Assembly (NCBI GenBank): GCA_002730795.1
Contig: PCAX01000071.1
Coordinates: 1 to 19,413 of the forward strand
Direction of reading: 5' to 3'
DNA length: 19,413 bases
DNA from: Chloroflexota bacterium
GTDB taxonomy: Bacteria > Chloroflexota > Dehalococcoidia > Lucifugimonadales > Lucifugimonadaceae
In this document: positions 7,333-15,361 of the stretch, piece by piece
Position numbering within the stretch: position 1 is the stretch's first letter
Layout: the number at the start of each line of letters is the position of its first letter
The notes under the pieces: model-generated
The model's input: only the letters and a program-made list of their open reading frames with translations
What the model was told of the DNA's origin: nothing
Database searches by the model: none
Position numbers and translations under genes: made by a program

Positions 7333-7870
7333 CCCTTCGACGATAACCGGAAGCTTGGTACGTTTGAGACCGAAACTCCTGTCCGACTCCGGCGATGATT
7401 ATATGTGGCGAACCGATAAAGAACTTTGCGACTTAGATGCAACTCAACCCATAAATCTAACTCTCAAGGAATTCACTAAGTTTCACGAAACAGATGTAAA
7501 ACAACCATCACCATGGTCAGTCAGATTTGCTATAGAAACCTTGAACGATGTCCACATAGGTAACTGCATGTACTACGATATCAATCTACAAAAGCAAACA
7601 ACTGAACTGGGAATTATGATTGGTGATAAAAAATATTGGGGTCAAGGTTATGGTACTGAAGCCGTAAAACTGACTTTAGAACATATTTATTCGTTTACAG
7701 AAATAAACCTCGTTTATTTACATACACTCAAGAGTAATTTACGCGCTCAAGCTTCTTTCAAAAAATTAGGGTTAACAGAAAAAAAGGCTGTCGAAAGAAA
7801 TCGTTATAATTTTATAAGAATGGAAATTACAAGAAGTGAATGGCTGAATTTGCTACAGCATATTAAATAA
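7271..7870 (+). CDS. GNAT-family N-acetyltransferase
   Basis: Acetyl-CoA-dependent acetyltransferase of the RimJ/RimL-like type. The domain begins near residue 27 (TGSLVRLRP, then DYMWRTDKELCDLDA) and includes the acetyl-CoA pyrophosphate loop YWGQGYGTEA (122-131, Gln125-Gly-Tyr-Gly128) followed by the helix AVKLTLEHIY; LHTLKSNLRAQASFKKLGL is the usual C-terminal motif. The first 25 residues, encoded inside the Nudix gene, do not belong to the domain, so the true start may be later. An in-frame TTG at codon 29 is possible, but no good ribosome-binding site marks either. The substrate is unknown. It sits between a Nudix hydrolase and a ThuA-like gene on one strand, probably as a transcription unit. 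Confidence 0.82.
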   Translation: MSQKSWKKLFPFTWETRPNINPSTITGSLVRLRPKLLSDSGDDYMWRTDKELCDLDATQPINLTLKEFTKFHETDVKQPSPWSVRFAIETLNDVHIGNCMYYDINLQKQTTELGIMIGDKKYWGQGYGTEAVKLTLEHIYSFTEINLVYLHTLKSNLRAQASFKKLGLTEKKAVERNRYNFIRMEITRSEWLNLLQHIK

Positions 7871-7871
7871 T

Positions 7872-7895
7872 TTGTTGGTTTTTCCAACAAGGAGG
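7872..7895 (+). promoter_or_regulatory. Hairpin directly abutting a strong Shine-Dalgarno
   Basis: TTGTTGG (7872-7878), a TTTTT loop and CCAACAA (7884-7890) form a 7-bp stem-loop. It is followed without a gap by GGAGG (7891-7895), which sits five bases before the TTG start at 7901. This is the strongest ribosome-binding site in the window. The hairpin could be a processing or attenuation structure between the GNAT and ThuA-like genes, but it lacks a downstream T-run like a standard terminator. Confidence 0.45.
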
Positions 7896-7900
7896 TTTTT

Positions 7901-8530
7901 TTGAATTTATTAATTGTTAGTGGAGGTAAACATCCGTACGAAGAGACAACTCCAGTGTTGTCCGATTTTCTAATTGATTCTGATCACCAAGTTTCTGTGG
8001 TAACAGATACTTTAGAAATACTCGAAGCGTTACCTACAGCAGATGGAATTATCCTAAACACTTTACGTCAAAAAGAAACCGACAACGATTTAACTGATGA
8101 AGTTAAATCGGCGTTAAAGGAACTTGTATGGAATGGAAAAGGTTTAATTTCGCTACATATTTCTCCTGCCTCTTGCCCAGATTGGGATGAAATGAAAAAA
8201 ATTACTGGTGGAGGATGGGTTTCGGGCGAAAGTTGGCACCCACCATTCGGCTGGTTCAAAGTTTATATAAATGATAAGAACCACCCATTGTCGAAAAACG
8301 TAAAAGATTTTTGGACTTACGATGAATGTTATTGCGATCTTAACATCCAGCAAAACATAAATGTTTTTATGCACGGTGTTGTAGACAAAGAGATAAAACC
8401 CCTCGGCTGGTCATTGAAATACGGATCAGGAAATGTAGCAAACATAGCGCTGGGCCATGCTGGAGCGAGCCAATCTCATCCAATGTTCCAACAATTAGTG
8501 CTTAATGCCGTAGATTTTATAAAAAACTAA
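7901..8530 (+). CDS. ThuA-like domain protein
   Basis: A 209-residue cytoplasmic protein with a class I glutamine-amidotransferase-like (flavodoxin-like) fold of the ThuA family, whose members occur in sugar metabolism, including trehalose and keto-sugar utilization. Visible landmarks are MNLLIVSGGKHPYEET at the start, LVWNGKGLISLHISPAS (about 74-90), and the family's His-Pro and acidic stretch (HPLSKNVKDFWTYDECYCDL), then GNVANIALGHAGASQSHP near the end. The TTG start is chosen because GGAGG lies five bases upstream. Its stop lies only 4 bp from the stop of the convergent SDR gene. The substrate is unknown. Confidence 0.8.
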   Translation: MNLLIVSGGKHPYEETTPVLSDFLIDSDHQVSVVTDTLEILEALPTADGIILNTLRQKETDNDLTDEVKSALKELVWNGKGLISLHISPASCPDWDEMKKITGGGWVSGESWHPPFGWFKVYINDKNHPLSKNVKDFWTYDECYCDLNIQQNINVFMHGVVDKEIKPLGWSLKYGSGNVANIALGHAGASQSHPMFQQLVLNAVDFIKN

Positions 8531-8534
8531 CAAT

Positions 8535-10352
8535 TTAGTCATTTGGAGGAGCAGGATTTATTAAATCCATTCCTAAAGTCTCTTCAAATATTCCTGATAT
8601 TTCGTCCACTGACCATCTACCATCTTTGTTGATAACCCTCGTCGATTTAGGAGTGTTCATTAGGGAAACGGAATTTCCAACGCAATGAAATATTTGACCC
8701 GTAACATCTGATGCTTCATCAGAGGATAACCAAGCAATCATAGGAGCTACATCCTCCGGTTTGTTTCTTGGTAACCACCCTGGAGGCAATCCAAAAGAGC
8801 CTTTACGCATGTCCTTAGTAGAATCAGGAATAGATTCGATCATACGAGTTTGAGCACCTGGAGAAATAATATTTGCTGTAACACCATAAACTCTCATATC
8901 TTCTGATATTGATCTCGTAAACCCTGCTATCGCCTCTTTAGCGGCACCGTAATTTGATTGTCCGGCATAGCCGTAGAGTCCAGATACGGAACTAAATGTA
9001 ATAATCCGACCGGAACCCTGTTTTTTAAATATTGGTGAAGCAGCCCTTACAACATTGTAAGTCCCGTTCAAATGAACATCCATTACCTGATCCCATTCTT
9101 CTTCAGACATGTTGAAAATCATCCGATCACGTAAAATACCTGCTACAGTTACAACAATGTCCAATCCATCAAAGGTATTTATAGCCTTTTCTATTAATTT
9201 ACCGACGTCAACAGTGTCAGTCACGGAATTATAAGATGTAACAGCCCTCCCACCCAGTTCATTGATTTCTTCAACTACTTGTTGAGCAGGCGATAAATCT
9301 GTCCCAGATCCATCCAAATTCGCTCCAATATCATTTACAACGATCGAGGCACCCTCAAAAGCAAGTTGTTTTGCGACAGCCCTTCCGATTCCTCGCCCAG
9401 AACCGGTGACAACCGCAACTTTACCTTGAAGCCTCTTTTCTCTGGTTTTTTTGTAATTAAGATTTCGTTGGAGCAATTTTCTGGGAACCAATTGGTCTAA
9501 TTCACTTAGTTCCCAAGTACCTGGTGGATTTTCTTTGTAAATAGTTCTAATTCTTCTAGGAAACGAACAGAGAGCGATAGTACCTCCATAAACAGCAAAA
9601 ACCTGCCCATTTACGGGTGCAGAATAATCAGACAACAAGTACGAAATAAAAGGACAAACCGCCCTTGAATCCAAAGAGGATTCTCCGATAGGCACATCTA
9701 ACCCTAATATTTCCAAGCGCCTATGAATAGTATTCAAATCGGTTTCCTCTGTTTCAGGAAATGGGACTATTGAATTAGAGGTGACACCATATTTGCCTAG
9801 GTCTTTGGCCAAAACTTTAGTGAAGCCTATCACTCCGGATTTTGCGGCTGAATAATTGGATTCAGATTGAAATCCATGTAAAGCCGCGTCAGCAGTTAGT
9901 GTGACGATGCGCCCCCCTCTCTGTTTTCTAAAAATTGGGGCAATTTGTCTTATTATGTTGAAGGTTGATTTTAAATTACTGTTTATTGTATCTGTCCAAT
10001 CAGAAAGCAACATGTCGAATATTGGTTTATTTTTTTTACCTCCTCCAGTAGTGACTACACCATCTAATCTCCCATAATTATCAAGGGCACATTGGACCAC
10101 TTTGCCACTCCCTTCCCAGGTCATGATCGAATCATTAGATTCAACTGCCTCTAAACCCAAAGATTTAATACCTTGCACTGTCGATTTTACCGATATGCCT
10201 ATTCCATTAACATTTTGAACTGGTGATTCGATATCATTTATAACCACTTTGCCACCCAAGGTGGCTATTTCTTCAGATATTACCCTTCCAATACTGGTCG
10301 ATCCTCCCGTGACTACTATAACTTTTCCCTGCAGCGGTAACGATTTAGTCAT
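8535..10352 (-). CDS. Tandem short-chain dehydrogenase, (R)-3-hydroxyacyl-CoA dehydrogenase-like, first active site altered
   Basis: A 605-residue protein of two SDR domains. Domain 1 (about 8-262) has cofactor motif TGGSTSIG (15-22), Asn126 and Tyr167/Lys171 (YSAAK), but the catalytic Ser position is Ala154. Domain 2 (about 308-575) has TGSGRGIG (316-323), Asn429, Ser455 and Tyr468/Lys472 (YGAAK), a complete tetrad. Domain 2 also has GILRDRMIFNMSEEEWDQV and VHLNG, a pattern of the dehydrogenase domain of peroxisomal multifunctional enzyme type 2. Yeast Fox2 likewise has two SDR domains before a hydratase domain. It is the last gene of an operon with two MaoC/HadA-type hydratases, overlapping the preceding one by 8 nt. 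The likely role is NAD(P)-dependent oxidoreduction of 3-hydroxyacyl-CoA thioesters; direction and chain length are unknown. Confidence 0.85.
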   Translation of the reverse strand: MTKSLPLQGKVIVVTGGSTSIGRVISEEIATLGGKVVINDIESPVQNVNGIGISVKSTVQGIKSLGLEAVESNDSIMTWEGSGKVVQCALDNYGRLDGVVTTGGGKKNKPIFDMLLSDWTDTINSNLKSTFNIIRQIAPIFRKQRGGRIVTLTADAALHGFQSESNYSAAKSGVIGFTKVLAKDLGKYGVTSNSIVPFPETEETDLNTIHRRLEILGLDVPIGESSLDSRAVCPFISYLLSDYSAPVNGQVFAVYGGTIALCSFPRRIRTIYKENPPGTWELSELDQLVPRKLLQRNLNYKKTREKRLQGKVAVVTGSGRGIGRAVAKQLAFEGASIVVNDIGANLDGSGTDLSPAQQVVEEINELGGRAVTSYNSVTDTVDVGKLIEKAINTFDGLDIVVTVAGILRDRMIFNMSEEEWDQVMDVHLNGTYNVVRAASPIFKKQGSGRIITFSSVSGLYGYAGQSNYGAAKEAIAGFTRSISEDMRVYGVTANIISPGAQTRMIESIPDSTKDMRKGSFGLPPGWLPRNKPEDVAPMIAWLSSDEASDVTGQIFHCVGNSVSLMNTPKSTRVINKDGRWSVDEISGIFEETLGMDLINPAPPND

Positions 10353-10839
10353 GTAATCCTAATTCCTTTTTGTGAAACGTTCTACTTGGTAAAGCTAATT
10401 TCACCTTCCCTGGGGTAGACACTTTACCAGTTTCCTTGAACAATCCAATTTTTAATTCTATAACTCCATATAAATCAGACAGAAACTTTTTAGTAACTTC
10501 TCCTTGGCAAACAAGTTCTTCACCAGGGAAATCAACCGCCCTATATTCCACTTCGAATTCCATTATCTGAGAATTAATCCCAGCCCATAGCGTTACCATT
10601 TGAGCTAACCAAGCACTCTTTAAAGCCCCATGAATGATTACTTCATCATGACCCGCGCCTTTTGCTGCATTAATATCATAGTGAATTGGAACAAAGTCAC
10701 CAGAAGCGCCGGCATACATCACAAGTTGTTGCTTGGTTGCACACTTGGGTAAAGGGGGAAGCTTATACCCTATCTCCACATCTTCGAACCACAAAGTTGG
10801 AGTAAATGAAACTACATTGAGATGATTAACAATGGTCAT
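10345..10839 (-). CDS. MaoC-like (R)-specific enoyl-CoA hydratase/dehydratase, HadB-like catalytic subunit
   Basis: Single hot-dog domain, 164 residues. The hydratase-2 motif is visible as AGASGDFVPIHYD (43-55), with the catalytic Asp48 and His53; the usual Asn two after the Asp is Val50. WFEDVEIGYKLPPL (17-30) and EFEVEYRAVDFPGEELVCQGEVTKKF are standard for the family. It overlaps the preceding HadA-like gene by 14 nt and the following SDR gene by 8 nt, so the three are probably made in coupled amounts. As in mycobacterial HadAB, the likely active form is a heterodimer with the upstream non-catalytic subunit. Confidence 0.85.
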   Translation of the reverse strand: MTIVNHLNVVSFTPTLWFEDVEIGYKLPPLPKCATKQQLVMYAGASGDFVPIHYDINAAKGAGHDEVIIHGALKSAWLAQMVTLWAGINSQIMEFEVEYRAVDFPGEELVCQGEVTKKFLSDLYGVIELKIGLFKETGKVSTPGKVKLALPSRTFHKKELGLHD

Positions 10840-11323
10840 ATAAACCAGGATCCTTTTTACCTAACCCATAAGTAATTATCGTATTTATCTGATGGGCGGG
10901 TATTTGTTTCAATTGATTTGTGTAAGTTACTTCAACCACTCGGAATAACATCGTTCCAAGGCGACCTTTTTTTGTATAAATATCAATTATTTTCTTGACC
11001 ACCGATATTCTGTCTCCCATTCTGATTGGGTGATAAAAATTGTATTTACTTCCGGCATCAAGAATGTGAGAAAAAGGCTCTGGAAACATTGGTTGAAATC
11101 GACTAGGTCTAAGTGATTGTAAAAAAGTCGGTGGAACAACTATTGTTCCAAAATTAGTTGCCCTTGAAAAGATTTCATCATTGTAAACTGGGTTGTCATC
11201 ACCAATAGCTCTTGAAAATTTTTCTATAGAATTCCTATCAATATCATAAACAACAGGTTTCGATTCCAAGTTAATAAAGGCCTTGATTTCTTCGTCCGAA
11301 AAGTTACTTTTTAATTGCTTCAT
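10826..11323 (-). CDS. MaoC N-terminal-type dehydratase domain protein, HadA-like non-catalytic subunit
   Basis: A 165-residue hot-dog protein of the N-terminal MaoC dehydratase type. Residues 24-50 (VVYDIDRNSIEKFSRAIGDD then NPVYND) align with the hydratase motif, but Tyr47 replaces the catalytic His, as in HadA-like substrate-binding subunits. Later landmarks are GTIVVPPTFLQSL, DAGSKYNFYHPIRMGDRISVVKKI and a TNQ-bearing strand. It is the first gene of the three-gene operon ending in the tandem SDR. The expected role is binding the acyl chain and pairing with the catalytic HadB-like subunit. A partial duplicate of its own start region lies just upstream (see the findings). Confidence 0.83.
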   Translation of the reverse strand: MKQLKSNFSDEEIKAFINLESKPVVYDIDRNSIEKFSRAIGDDNPVYNDEIFSRATNFGTIVVPPTFLQSLRPSRFQPMFPEPFSHILDAGSKYNFYHPIRMGDRISVVKKIIDIYTKKGRLGTMLFRVVEVTYTNQLKQIPAHQINTIITYGLGKKDPGLYDHC

Positions 11324-11384
11324 TGATACCTAGTCCGAAAAGTTATCCTTTTAATCTTCAAAGGGGTTTTCTCCGTTCCAAAAA

Positions 11385-11807
11385 TTACTTATTCAATCTC
11401 GACCTGTAAACCAATGTGGAAACGGTGGCAGCGGTGAGGAAGACTACTGCTGGCATGTACAAAAATCCAAAAGACATAATAGTGACAATGATATATGAAT
11501 AATAAAACAATGTAGTAATCCAAAGGTTAATTTTAGATCCTCGGTCCTGTAATCCACGTCTATTAACAGATATCAATAAAAACAGCGTAAAAATAACTGG
11601 AATAAATGCTATTAACATCAACAACAATGAACCGCTTTCAATAAGGGACACATACGTGTCACCTTGTGCCGAATTATCACCAGACAAACCTACAGGAATA
11701 ATAGATGCCCAAAACAGTAAATATATATAAGATGTCAACGATAAAAGGAAAGATAACAGACACAAGTAGTAGATCCTGTCGAACTTCGCTAAAAGAATAA
11801 AACCCAA
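11385..11807 (-). CDS. Small multi-pass membrane protein of unknown function
   Basis: A 140-residue protein with about four hydrophobic segments (roughly 13-38, 55-80, 94-112 and 115-133). A short hydrophilic loop containing GDNSAQGD lies after the first, and a basic loop with NRRGLQDRGSK after the second. I do not recognise a family, and no catalytic motif is visible. It begins 8 bp after the stop of the UvrD/PcrA gene, so it is probably cotranscribed with it. Charge distribution suggests the basic loop is cytoplasmic. Confidence 0.65.
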   Translation of the reverse strand: MGFILLAKFDRIYYLCLLSFLLSLTSYIYLLFWASIIPVGLSGDNSAQGDTYVSLIESGSLLLMLIAFIPVIFTLFLLISVNRRGLQDRGSKINLWITTLFYYSYIIVTIMSFGFLYMPAVVFLTAATVSTLVYRSRLNK

Positions 11808-11815
11808 AACAACTC

Positions 11816-14095
11816 CTATGCAGTATCAATTTCAGGATCTACAAAATCGTGGGAATCGTTTTCATGGCGACGTTTTTTTTCTATTACGATCATTGGAGCA
11901 TACTGCCACATTAACCGTTTAACTCCGTGCTTTAAAAAAACAACTTCCCCTTCATTTCCTTCGTTTTTTATAATTATCCCATCTCCGAATATATCGTGTT
12001 TCACTTTTGTTCCTTTTGAAAATTGTACTGTTCTTTTTTCATCCACCAATGGTCTTGTATTAGGAGATTTAAACTTTCTATTAGGCGAATTCTTCAAGTA
12101 ACCATCGATTAAAGGATGAGAAAAACCTCTGGCATATTTTTTTGTAGTTAAATTTTCGGGTATTTCGTTCACAAACCTAGATAACATCTGCCCACCTGTT
12201 ACACCTCTAAATCTGCGAACCAACGAGTATGAAAAATAAAGATTATTCTTGGCTCGGGTAATTCCAACGTAACAAATCCGTCGTTCCTCTTCAAGACTAT
12301 CTGGTTCACCTATACTCATTACATGGGGTAACAAACCTTCTTCGCACCCTACTAAAAATACGGCGTCATATTCCAAACCTTTTGCTTGGTGCAAAGTAAT
12401 CAGTGTTAGATCTTCAGAAGACGGGCGAACATCATCACCTCCTTCAAGATTATCTACATTTGAAACCAATGCTACATTTTCTAAAAAACTACTTAACTGG
12501 CTGCCTGTATCGATACCCGTATATTGATCAGATGAAGCTTTTAGTTCGTTTATATTTTCTTCTCTGTCCAAACCTTTGTCTTCATCCCGTCTGATGTAAG
12601 AAATATAGTCAGTTCTCTCAAGAATAAAATTGATTAAATCTGTTATATCTAATTGATCAGAAATGTCAAAAATACCTTCCAATAGTTCAAAAAATGCCTT
12701 GATACTTTTTATAGCCCGGGGTATTAATTCGCCAGTTAATTTTCCAGAATAAATTTCTGCGATAATTGAAAATACGCTTGTATTATTTTCTCTGGCCATC
12801 CTAATAATTTCTGCCACAGTTTTGTCTGAAATACCCCTACGCGGAGTATTAATGACACGGAGTAATGCTGCATCATCGGATTTGTTATTCACTATTCTTA
12901 AGTACGCCAATACATCTTTAACTTCCTGACGCTCATAAAATTTGACTCCACCAATTAATCGGTAACGTATCCCTAACCTTTGACACAATACCTCGAATGC
13001 TCTTGATTGAGCATTAACTCGGTACATTATTGCTATCTCGTTAAGAGGTGTGTTTTCGGACTGATTTAAACGTTGTATTTCGTCAAGAACGACACGAGCT
13101 TCATCTTCTTCAGAACCTGTTTGATATACAGCTATCTTGCTACCAATATCATTGTTAGTCCACAAATTTTTATCTGTCCTATCAGGATTGTTTACTATCA
13201 ATGAATTTGCAGCATCTAGGATATTTTTTGTTGACCTGTAACTTTGATCTAAAGTGATAACAGTTGTTTTAGGAAAAGATTTTTTAAAATCGGTTAAATT
13301 AGATGGATCCGCGTACCTCCAAGAATAAATTGATTGGTCCGGATCTCCCACCACACATATATTTCCATTATTGTTGGACAATAATTTTGACACTTTAAAT
13401 TGCAATGGGTTTGTGTCTTGGAATTCATCTATTTGAATATATTTAAAACGGTCAGAATATTTGTCTAACACATATTTGTGATCGTTAAATAAAATAAAAG
13501 CTTTTAATAGTAAATCATCGAAATCCACTGCATTGGAAACATCTAATATACTCTGATAGCGTGAATAAATTCTTGACGCTATCTCTTGACCGTAATCAGA
13601 GACTTCTCGTGCGAATTCGTCAGGCATTTTTGTGGAATTTTTTAGCCTAGAAATAGTGTTTAATATAGTTCCTGGAGAGTGTTGCTTAATGTCAATATTT
13701 TCATCTTCAAATGATCTTCTTATTACCTTTTTTTGGTCATCTTCATCAAAAATAGAAAATTCTCTTGGAATTCCTACGTAATCTCCATCAAAACGTAGCA
13801 CACGGGCACAAAATCCGTGAAAAGTTCTGACCTGCAAGAACTCTTTTTGAAAATCAACTAATCGTTCACAACGTTCCTTAAGTTCACGTGCAGCTTTGTT
13901 CGTAAAAGTAACAGCAAGTATTCGATCAGCTGGAATATTATTGACGCCTACAAGATAAGCCAAACGGTGAGCCATTACCCGTGTCTTACCGGAACCAGGA
14001 CCAGCGACTAATAGTAATGGTCCTTCAGTGTGTTTAACAGCTTGTTGCTGCCTGTCAGACAAACCTGCAAGAATGGTTTCGGAAACATTTTTCAT
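11816..14095 (-). CDS. pcrA: UvrD/PcrA-type superfamily 1 DNA helicase
   Basis: A 3'-5' ATP-dependent helicase for DNA repair and removal of proteins from DNA. The 759 residues hold the SF1A motif order: Q-motif region near 14, Walker A AGPGSGKT (31-38), TFTNKAARELKERCERL (motif Ia), FDDLLLKAF, motif II DEFQD (223-227), GDPDQSIYSWRYA (motif III), the motif IV stretch LDQSYRSTKNILD, then ITLHQAKGLEYDAVFLVG (motif V) and YVGITRAKNNLYFSYS (motif VI). The C-terminal end (about 697-745) has FSKGTKVKHDIFGDGIIIKN, the Tudor-like domain typical of PcrA that binds RNA polymerase. PcrA and UvrD are hard to separate without a tree. A possible -10 box lies at 14188-14193. Confidence 0.92.
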   Translation of the reverse strand: MKNVSETILAGLSDRQQQAVKHTEGPLLLVAGPGSGKTRVMAHRLAYLVGVNNIPADRILAVTFTNKAARELKERCERLVDFQKEFLQVRTFHGFCARVLRFDGDYVGIPREFSIFDEDDQKKVIRRSFEDENIDIKQHSPGTILNTISRLKNSTKMPDEFAREVSDYGQEIASRIYSRYQSILDVSNAVDFDDLLLKAFILFNDHKYVLDKYSDRFKYIQIDEFQDTNPLQFKVSKLLSNNNGNICVVGDPDQSIYSWRYADPSNLTDFKKSFPKTTVITLDQSYRSTKNILDAANSLIVNNPDRTDKNLWTNNDIGSKIAVYQTGSEEDEARVVLDEIQRLNQSENTPLNEIAIMYRVNAQSRAFEVLCQRLGIRYRLIGGVKFYERQEVKDVLAYLRIVNNKSDDAALLRVINTPRRGISDKTVAEIIRMARENNTSVFSIIAEIYSGKLTGELIPRAIKSIKAFFELLEGIFDISDQLDITDLINFILERTDYISYIRRDEDKGLDREENINELKASSDQYTGIDTGSQLSSFLENVALVSNVDNLEGGDDVRPSSEDLTLITLHQAKGLEYDAVFLVGCEEGLLPHVMSIGEPDSLEEERRICYVGITRAKNNLYFSYSLVRRFRGVTGGQMLSRFVNEIPENLTTKKYARGFSHPLIDGYLKNSPNRKFKSPNTRPLVDEKRTVQFSKGTKVKHDIFGDGIIIKNEGNEGEVVFLKHGVKRLMWQYAPMIVIEKKRRHENDSHDFVDPEIDTA

Positions 14096-14187
14096 TAACT
14101 ATACTCAGTGATTTCCAGCTTGTTACGTATTTTTTTCGCTCTAGAACCCTTCCAAATTTTCCAACCCAAAGTTAACCTTCCCCCACA

Positions 14188-14193
14188 ATTATA
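14188..14193 (-). promoter_or_regulatory. Possible -10 box (TATAAT on the minus strand) upstream of pcrA
   Basis: A perfect TATAAT on the minus strand about 93 bp upstream of the pcrA start. No good -35 hexamer lies 16-18 bp further upstream, so this is weak. The rest of the 153-bp gap 14096-14248 shows no other structure. Confidence 0.3.
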
Positions 14194-14248
14194 TCGCCCC
14201 GTATATTTCTTACAGTTTTAAAGGTTTAAAAATAAACAATATTACAAA

Positions 14249-15184
14249 TTAGCGAGTGGCTGGTTTTATAAGGGCGTCCCTAATAGTATCAACATCGATA
14301 TTTGCTTCTAGTAGATTAATCATATGTCCAAGTTTTTCGGGATGGTTAAATTCAATTTTCGCTTGCAAATCCTCAAGTTTTTCGGTCACGTCATGGGTAC
14401 TTCCGCTAACAACAATTAACGGAATTCCAACTTGTTCAGCCTCATAATAAACATATTCGACTGGTCTAACCCCTTTCGTGAGAATCATAGCGCGGGTGGT
14501 CTCTGTTTGAAGAGCTGCTAATTGAATATCTGGCCGATCACCCCTTACTACCACGCCCGTTCTATCCTGAATTGAAAAATAACTTGGTCCCCAATCCAGA
14601 ACCAACCCACCTATCAAAAAATGGTCAAGCAATTTATCGTTAGTATTTTCATTAGTTAAGTATTCACCATCCAAGTGCTGAACAACATCACCAATTGATG
14701 GTGCTAAAAATATCCGATCATCTGGTATCCACCCTAGCAACGTAATATTTTTTGACTCTAAAGTTTTTCTTAGATCGTTCTCAATATTCCAAATTCTATG
14801 CTTGGACACATTATTCACCACAACACCCAAAAGTCGGGACCCGTATTGATCAGAAAATTTAGTTATATCATCACCATATTTAGATATCAATATGATCACA
14901 GCATCAAGTTTTTCAGCAAAAGACAAGTTGTTTTTTACGTCGTCAGATCCCTCTACAATACTTAAACCTTTGTCAAGTTTTTGATTTTGTTTAGTAGTTA
15001 AACACCCTTTGTGATCTGACAGTAACAAATTAAGATTTAGTTGATCCTTTTCCCAGCTATCATGATCTTTCATAACATGCACATTTACCACATTCTTTTC
15101 CGTTCCCAACATCGATGAAAGTGCTGCCACAAACGCAGTTTTACCCATTCTCGGTCCAGTTGACGCTATGATGATAGATGGCAT
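14249..15184 (-). CDS. P-loop NTPase with C-terminal DRTGG domain (phosphotransacetylase N-terminus-like)
   Basis: A 311-residue protein with two parts. Residues 1-170 are a dethiobiotin-synthetase/cobyrinate-synthase-like P-loop fold: IIIASTGPRMGKT (4-16) is the Walker A, matching the IASTEPYSGKS seen at the start of long phosphotransacetylases. Residues about 185-295 are the DRTGG domain, with DRTG (207-210) followed by VVVRGDRPDIQLAAL (211-225) and a conserved LTKG-x-RP. Long-form Pta has the same pair of domains before its catalytic acyltransferase domain, which is absent here, so this is a free-standing regulatory or nucleotide-sensing version. Such proteins are known as stand-alone genes, but their function is not established. 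It lies about 150 bp upstream of pcrA on the same strand. Confidence 0.78.
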   Translation of the reverse strand: MPSIIIASTGPRMGKTAFVAALSSMLGTEKNVVNVHVMKDHDSWEKDQLNLNLLLSDHKGCLTTKQNQKLDKGLSIVEGSDDVKNNLSFAEKLDAVIILISKYGDDITKFSDQYGSRLLGVVVNNVSKHRIWNIENDLRKTLESKNITLLGWIPDDRIFLAPSIGDVVQHLDGEYLTNENTNDKLLDHFLIGGLVLDWGPSYFSIQDRTGVVVRGDRPDIQLAALQTETTRAMILTKGVRPVEYVYYEAEQVGIPLIVVSGSTHDVTEKLEDLQAKIEFNHPEKLGHMINLLEANIDVDTIRDALIKPATR

Positions 15185-15361
15185 CGTAATTCCTAAAATG
15201 TTTTTTACATGATGAAAATCAAGTGAAGATTTTTAAGATTTTTTCTTTTCAGATAACAATTGTGAATTATAACAATACATAACCGTATTTTGTGACTTAA
15301 TGCACCTGTAAACCTTGCTTCAATGACAAGTCACTTTTACGATAAGTATATGCGGTTTCTA
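15185..15361. other. Divergent spacer upstream of tRNA-Phe
   Basis: AT-rich spacer between the DRTGG gene (minus strand) and tRNA-Phe (plus strand). It holds a good candidate promoter for the tRNA (15315-15343) and a 7-bp inverted repeat GTGACTT (15292-15298) / AAGTCAC (15328-15334) that overlaps the promoter spacer. No gene is visible. Confidence 0.45.
15315..15343 (+). promoter_or_regulatory. Candidate sigma-70-type promoter for tRNA-Phe
   Basis: TTGCTT (15315-15320) and TACGAT (15338-15343) are separated by exactly 17 bp, and the tRNA begins 19 bases after the -10 box, leaving a short leader. Four of six bases in each box match consensus, and the spacing is ideal. Confidence 0.5.
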
